From contig JADHYP010000054.1 of assembly GCA_016782355.1 (NCBI GenBank), positions 1 through 8,854 of the forward strand: DNA of 8,854 nucleotides. Direction: 5' to 3'. The notes under the pieces are model-generated. The model saw only the letters and a list, made by a program, of their open reading frames with translations, was not told the DNA's origin and searched no databases. Positions within the stretch are counted from its first letter, which is position 1. Every line of letters starts with the position of its first letter. The DNA is from Candidatus Syntropharchaeum sp. (GTDB lineage: Archaea > Halobacteriota > Syntropharchaeia > Alkanophagales > Methanospirareceae). Shown here piece by piece: positions 5,905-8,854 of this stretch. Both the position numbers and the translations under genes were made by a program.

Positions 5905-6938
5905 GGGGGATGAAAATGGGGAGTGCGAAAGAAGGCGAAGAGTTGGAATCGCTGGCAGAGGGGCTGAGGAACTTCGATGGAGTGAAGCGAAAAAGAGCTA
6001 TAAGTGACCTTGTAAAAAGGCTGGGGAATTCCGACCGAGTAGGAAGTCGAACGATAAGGGGATTCGGTGAGGATGCCGCAGTGCTAAAAATTGACAACGA
6101 TAATTTCATTTTACTTGCCGTGGATGGTATCTGGGGTAGATTGTTAAATGCCGACCCCTGGTGGGCGGGATATTGTGCGGTTCTCGTGAACGTGAATGAT
6201 ATAGCGGCGATGGGTGGCACTCCTATGGCAATGGTGAACCTAACCTCAACGCAGAAGAAGGACATATGTGAAGAACTGGGACGCGGAATGGAAGACGGCG
6301 TGAAAAAATTCGGTGTGCCAATGGTAGGGGGGCATCTACATCCTGACACTTCTTACGATGCACTCGACGTGGGAATAATCGGAACGGTAAAGAGAGATAG
6401 TGTAATCTATTCGAATGGTGCGAACCCCGGTGACAGGGTATTGGCAGCGATTGACCTCGATGGCAGGATATATCCAAATTACAATTTAGCATGGGACAAC
6501 ACGACAAAAAGGTCCCCTGCGGAGATAAAAAGGCAGTTGGACACAATGGTGGAAATAGGAGAGAAGAAGTTAGCAACTGCGGGGAAGGACATAAGCAATC
6601 CCGGCACGCTGGGCACGCTTGGAATGTTACTTGAGTGCTCGGGAGTAGGAGCAATTGTGGAGCTGGATAAGATACCAGGACCTGATGCGGAACAAATATC
6701 TATCGAACACTGGTTAAAGATGTATCCGGGGACAGGTTTTGTGCTCACGGTCGAGAACGAGGAAAAAGGAGCGGAGTGTATAAAAATATTCAGAGATGCA
6801 GGAATAGAGGCTTCTATCATTGGTGAGATAGACAACAGCAAGAAGTTGAAGATAACAAATGGAGATGAGACGGTAACGGTATTTGACCTCGACAAGGAGA
6901 TAATAACGGGAATAGTGAGCAGGGAAAGAGAGAAATAA
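5901..6938 (+). CDS. Methanogenesis marker protein 2-like, AIR synthase-related
   Basis: A 345-residue protein of the PurM/SelD/ThiL/HypE (AIR synthase-related) superfamily, whose members use ATP to activate an oxygen or carboxamide-type group. The N-terminal half shows the glycine/acid ATP-binding loop GFGEDAAVL (about 54-62), then DGIWGRLL, the characteristic VNVNDIAAMGGTPMAMV (about 96-112) and GGHLHPDTSYDALDVGIIGTV (about 143-163). The C-terminal half has the usual second AIR-synthase lobe with NPGTLGTLGMLLECSGVGA. The length and motifs match the methanogenesis marker 2 family, whose biochemical role has not been settled. It starts inside the HAD stop (ATGA). An ATG at 5916, with GAGGGGG 6 bases before it, is an equally credible start; 5901 has only a weak Shine-Dalgarno site. 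The gene is followed, 89 bases later, by cofH, so a link to cofactor or C1 metabolism is plausible but unproven. Confidence 0.85.
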   Translation: MRGMKMGSAKEGEELESLAEGLRNFDGVKRKRAISDLVKRLGNSDRVGSRTIRGFGEDAAVLKIDNDNFILLAVDGIWGRLLNADPWWAGYCAVLVNVNDIAAMGGTPMAMVNLTSTQKKDICEELGRGMEDGVKKFGVPMVGGHLHPDTSYDALDVGIIGTVKRDSVIYSNGANPGDRVLAAIDLDGRIYPNYNLAWDNTTKRSPAEIKRQLDTMVEIGEKKLATAGKDISNPGTLGTLGMLLECSGVGAIVELDKIPGPDAEQISIEHWLKMYPGTGFVLTVENEEKGAECIKIFRDAGIEASIIGEIDNSKKLKITNGDETVTVFDLDKEIITGIVSREREK

Positions 6939-6992
6939 GGAAGAAGGTTAAGTAAATCCCAATGACTAATACTATCAAATCCAAAGTAAACC

Positions 6993-7015
6993 CTTTTCTT
7001 TTAGAAAAAGAAAAG
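6993..7015 (+). repeat. Perfect purine/pyrimidine hairpin before cofH
   Basis: The arms CTTTTCTTTT and AAAAGAAAAG are exact complements around the 3-base loop AGA, in the 89-base gap between the MMP2-like gene and cofH. The hairpin ends a dozen bases before the cofH ATG, next to the likely ribosome-binding sequence GTGAT. It has no T-run after it, so it does not look like an intrinsic terminator. It could be an mRNA processing or stability element, or a site that controls ribosome access to cofH. No convincing TATA box lies in this gap, so cofH is probably transcribed from upstream. Confidence 0.5.
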
Positions 7016-7027
7016 CCGTGATAACAC

Positions 7028-8089
7028 ATGAGAGACGACTTTGACGAGTTATACGAGAAGATAAGGAAGGGAGGGATAGAGAGAGAAGATGCGATATTTT
7101 TAGCAGGTAACCCACTTTATTTGTTCTGCATTGCAGATGAGTTGCGGAGGCAGGAGAAAGGAGGCGTCGTTACTTATGTAGTGAACAGGAACATAAACTT
7201 CACGAATGTTTGTGTAGGCAACTGCAAGTTCTGTGCGTTCGGTGAAGAGAAGGAGAAGGGATATTTGTTGAGCATGGACGTAGTTTTAAGTAAGGTTGTG
7301 GAAGCGGTGAATAACGAGGCAACGGAGATATGTATTCAAGGAGGTTTGCATCCCGACCTTGCCTTAGCTGACTATTGTGGAATTATAGAAAGCATAAAAT
7401 CGGAGTTTGACGTGCATATACACGCATTTTCACCGATGGAGATATACCACGTGGCGAGGAATTCAGGAATGAGCGAAGAGGAGGTGTTGATTGGGCTAAA
7501 AAGGGCAGGACTTGGTTCTATCCCGGGAACCGCGGCTGAAATACTCGACGATTCTATAAGGGAAATAATATGCCCGGGGAAGATAAAAACGGATAAATGG
7601 GTAGAGATAATAAAGACCGCGCACCGGTTGGGAGTTCCATCAACGGCAACCATCATGTACGGGCATATCGAATCACTGGAAGCCAGAATAGACCATATAT
7701 TCAGGATAAGGGAGATACAAAAGGAGACGTGCGGATTTACGGAGTTCGTGCCGCTGAAGTTCATGCGAAGGAACAATGAATTGGGGCGAATGGTGAAGAG
7801 AGAAGTTCCTTTTTTGGAAAACGCAATGGTTCATGCGCTATCAAGGGTCATTCTTCATCCTTATTGTGAGAACGTGCAGGCATCGTGGGTGAAGTTAGGA
7901 GTGGGAGAAGTGCAGAAGATGCTTTATTTCGGTGTGAATGACTTGGGAGGGACGTTAATGGAAGAGAACATCTCGCGGTTATCGGGCGCTCCGGCTGGCG
8001 AGTATATGAGTCCGGAGGACTTCGAGCGATTGATAAAGGATGCGGGAAGAACGCCAAAGAGGAGAAATACGCTGTATGAATTATTATAG
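7028..8089 (+). CDS. cofH: CofH, radical SAM subunit of F0 (deazaflavin) synthase
   Basis: A 353-residue radical SAM enzyme. CofH joins 5-amino-6-ribitylaminouracil to a tyrosine-derived 4-hydroxybenzyl group (EC 2.5.1.147); CofG then forms the deazaflavin F0, the precursor of coenzyme F420. The cluster motif is C62-x3-C66-x2-C69 (NVCVGNCKFCAF), with the aromatic residue after the last cysteine typical of the family. Downstream are ICIQGGLHP, HAFSPMEI, LGSIPGTAAEIL, TATIMYGHIE and GFTEFVPLKF, a CofH-like series; the related menaquinone enzymes MqnC/MqnE share part of this, which is why the call is not absolute. The ATG has GTGAT 5 bases before it. Its partner cofG is not in the window, since the next gene is convergent. 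It is probably cotranscribed with the MMP2-like gene. Confidence 0.9.
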   Translation: MRDDFDELYEKIRKGGIEREDAIFLAGNPLYLFCIADELRRQEKGGVVTYVVNRNINFTNVCVGNCKFCAFGEEKEKGYLLSMDVVLSKVVEAVNNEATEICIQGGLHPDLALADYCGIIESIKSEFDVHIHAFSPMEIYHVARNSGMSEEEVLIGLKRAGLGSIPGTAAEILDDSIREIICPGKIKTDKWVEIIKTAHRLGVPSTATIMYGHIESLEARIDHIFRIREIQKETCGFTEFVPLKFMRRNNELGRMVKREVPFLENAMVHALSRVILHPYCENVQASWVKLGVGEVQKMLYFGVNDLGGTLMEENISRLSGAPAGEYMSPEDFERLIKDAGRTPKRRNTLYELL

Positions 8090-8248
8090 TCATTCCGAAA
8101 CCACAAGATTACACAGATTTCCACGAGAGAACAATAATAGGAATCTGGTTCCATCGGTGATTTTGCCACCTGTTAACCTCCTTTTCTTGTGTTAATCTCG
8201 TGAAATCTCGTGGTTTATTACTTGCAATTTATTACTGGAATGACTATA
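8085..8248. repeat. Long imperfect inverted-repeat element after cofH
   Basis: The ends TATAGTCATTCC and GGAATGACTATA are exact 12-bp reverse complements 140 bases apart; the left end includes the cofH stop codon. Inside, 8098-8128 and the reverse complement of 8185-8216 align at about 26 of 32 positions, beginning AAACCAC in each. Both arms are built of roughly 10-base units of the type CAC(A/G)AGATT. The right arm also contains AGTAATAAA twice, 16 bases apart, with no counterpart on the left. Both neighbours end here tail to tail, so the element could fold in both mRNAs and act as a two-way terminator or end-protecting hairpin. A small non-coding mobile repeat (MITE-like) is the alternative. 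The rest of the spacer (8249-8283) holds only a short palindrome. Confidence 0.6.
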
Positions 8249-8255
8249 TAACTGC

Positions 8256-8267
8256 TATTCCGGAATA
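8256..8267. repeat. 12-bp palindrome TATTCCGGAATA
   Basis: A perfect palindrome 17 bases past the stop of the kinase-like gene (read on its strand). It contains the same ATTCC/GGAAT words as the outer ends of the neighbouring inverted-repeat element, so it may be a remnant or part of the same structure. Chance cannot be excluded. Confidence 0.3.
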
Positions 8268-8283
8268 TTCATATATCCCATTT

Positions 8284-8854
8284 TTATTCATCACCTTCTT
8301 CTTCTTCCTTTAAATACTTTCCCGCCAGCGCATCCTTCACCAGTTTCTGGATTTCCTCATTTTTTTCACGTATAATCCTGATTCTCTCCTTTTGGTCCTC
8401 GTCGAGATTGCTGCTTTCCAGCAGTAATTCTGAGTTTCCTCCAATGATTGCCACCGGAGTGATAATTCTATGTGACGTTTCTTTTAGAAAGTGCTCTCTT
8501 AGTCTATAAGCCTCTGCTATCTTCTTTTGCGATTCTTCAAGCTCTTTTACATGTTCTCGCAATGAGAGCGTCAGGTGTTTCGATTCCTCCACCGCACGCT
8601 TACGCTCGGTGGCGTCTCTAAAGAAACCAAGATTACATTCTCTTCCATCTATCAAAGCCTTGGTTGAATCTATATCCGCATAAATTATTGTTCCATCTTT
8701 TCTTAAACACGGAATATCTGATGATAACGTTTTTTCTCCTCTTGCCAGAGCCTCAAATTCAGAAATTGCATGCTTTAATTCGTCTTTTGGAGAAATATCG
8801 CTTACACCCATCCTCTTTAATTCTTCTACACTATACCCCAGCATCTTACATATC
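8284..8854 (-). CDS. PAS/HisKA histidine-kinase-like protein lacking an ATPase domain (5' end outside window)
   Basis: The reading frame is open through the right edge, so only the C-terminal 190 residues are seen; the ATG at 8844 is internal to a PAS domain (CKMLGYSVEEL). The PAS fold continues through RKDGTIIYADIDST to the PAC-like GFFRDATERKRAVEES. A charged coiled coil follows (LREHVKELEESQKKIAEAYRLREHFL) and then an H-box-like segment, ETSHRIITPVAIIGG, with the presumed phosphoacceptor His encoded at 8470-8472. The protein ends about 60 residues later with an acidic tail (EEEEGDE) and TAA, with no N, G1 or G2 ATP-binding boxes. The following 194 bases are non-coding and cofH lies beyond on the other strand, so the missing domain is not simply in another frame. 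It may be phosphorylated by a partner kinase, or act as a sensor/dimerisation module; or it may be a degraded kinase. The input signal is unknown. Confidence 0.75.
   Translation of the reverse strand, partial: ICKMLGYSVEELKRMGVSDISPKDELKHAISEFEALARGEKTLSSDIPCLRKDGTIIYADIDSTKALIDGRECNLGFFRDATERKRAVEESKHLTLSLREHVKELEESQKKIAEAYRLREHFLKETSHRIITPVAIIGGNSELLLESSNLDEDQKERIRIIREKNEEIQKLVKDALAGKYLKEEEEGDE

Noticed and set aside
7028..8089. Menaquinone enzyme MqnC/MqnE instead of CofH
   Set aside because: The motif series and the methanogenesis-marker neighbour favour CofH, although the families are related and I cannot run a tree.
8098..8216. Possible CRISPR-like array in the repeat spacer
   Set aside because: The copies are inverted, not direct, have no regular unique spacers, and no cas gene is nearby.

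Overview
The window looks archaeal and comes from a methanogen-related lineage. Evidence: an MCM replicative helicase of the archaeal type (interrupted by an intein), a methanogenesis-marker-2-like AIR-synthase protein, the F420 cofactor gene cofH, a V4R-domain protein, a small winged-helix regulator, and TATA boxes placed about 26 bases before start codons. The mix of F420 and methanogenesis-marker genes with AT-rich spacers would fit an ANME-1 (Methanophagales) or Syntrophoarchaeum-type genome, but that taxon is my inference and is not proven by the sequence.

Layout. The left edge holds the first 11 codons of a minus-strand gene with a near-perfect Shine-Dalgarno site. A 250-base AT-rich divergent promoter region follows, with a perfect 8-bp inverted repeat. 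A winged-helix regulator (+) then runs tail to tail, with a small overlap, into a V4R-domain protein (-). From 1175 to 4948 (-) lies mcm, whose Walker A motif is split by a 556-residue intein that carries a LAGLIDADG endonuclease and two XRE-type helix-turn-helix segments. A 150-base divergent promoter region separates mcm from a plus-strand cluster: a HAD-superfamily protein with a changed catalytic motif, methanogenesis marker protein 2 (the two genes overlap by ATGA), and cofH. After cofH comes a 194-base convergent spacer that is mostly a long imperfect inverted repeat with 12-bp perfect ends. The right edge is the 3' part of a minus-strand PAS/histidine-kinase-like gene that stops right after its phosphoacceptor region and has no ATPase domain.

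How the parts relate. The HAD, MMP2 and CofH genes are probably expressed together and tie an uncharacterised methanogenesis-associated ATP-grasping fold and a phosphotransfer-type fold to F420 synthesis. MCM is the housekeeping replication gene and hosts a selfish intein at the residue where splicing is essential for helicase function. The winged-helix and V4R proteins are a possible regulator/sensor neighbour pair. The most unusual items are the intein with tandem helix-turn-helix segments, the cofH-proximal inverted-repeat element, and the HAD-MMP2-CofH arrangement. I saw no CRISPR array, tRNA, rRNA or insertion sequence.
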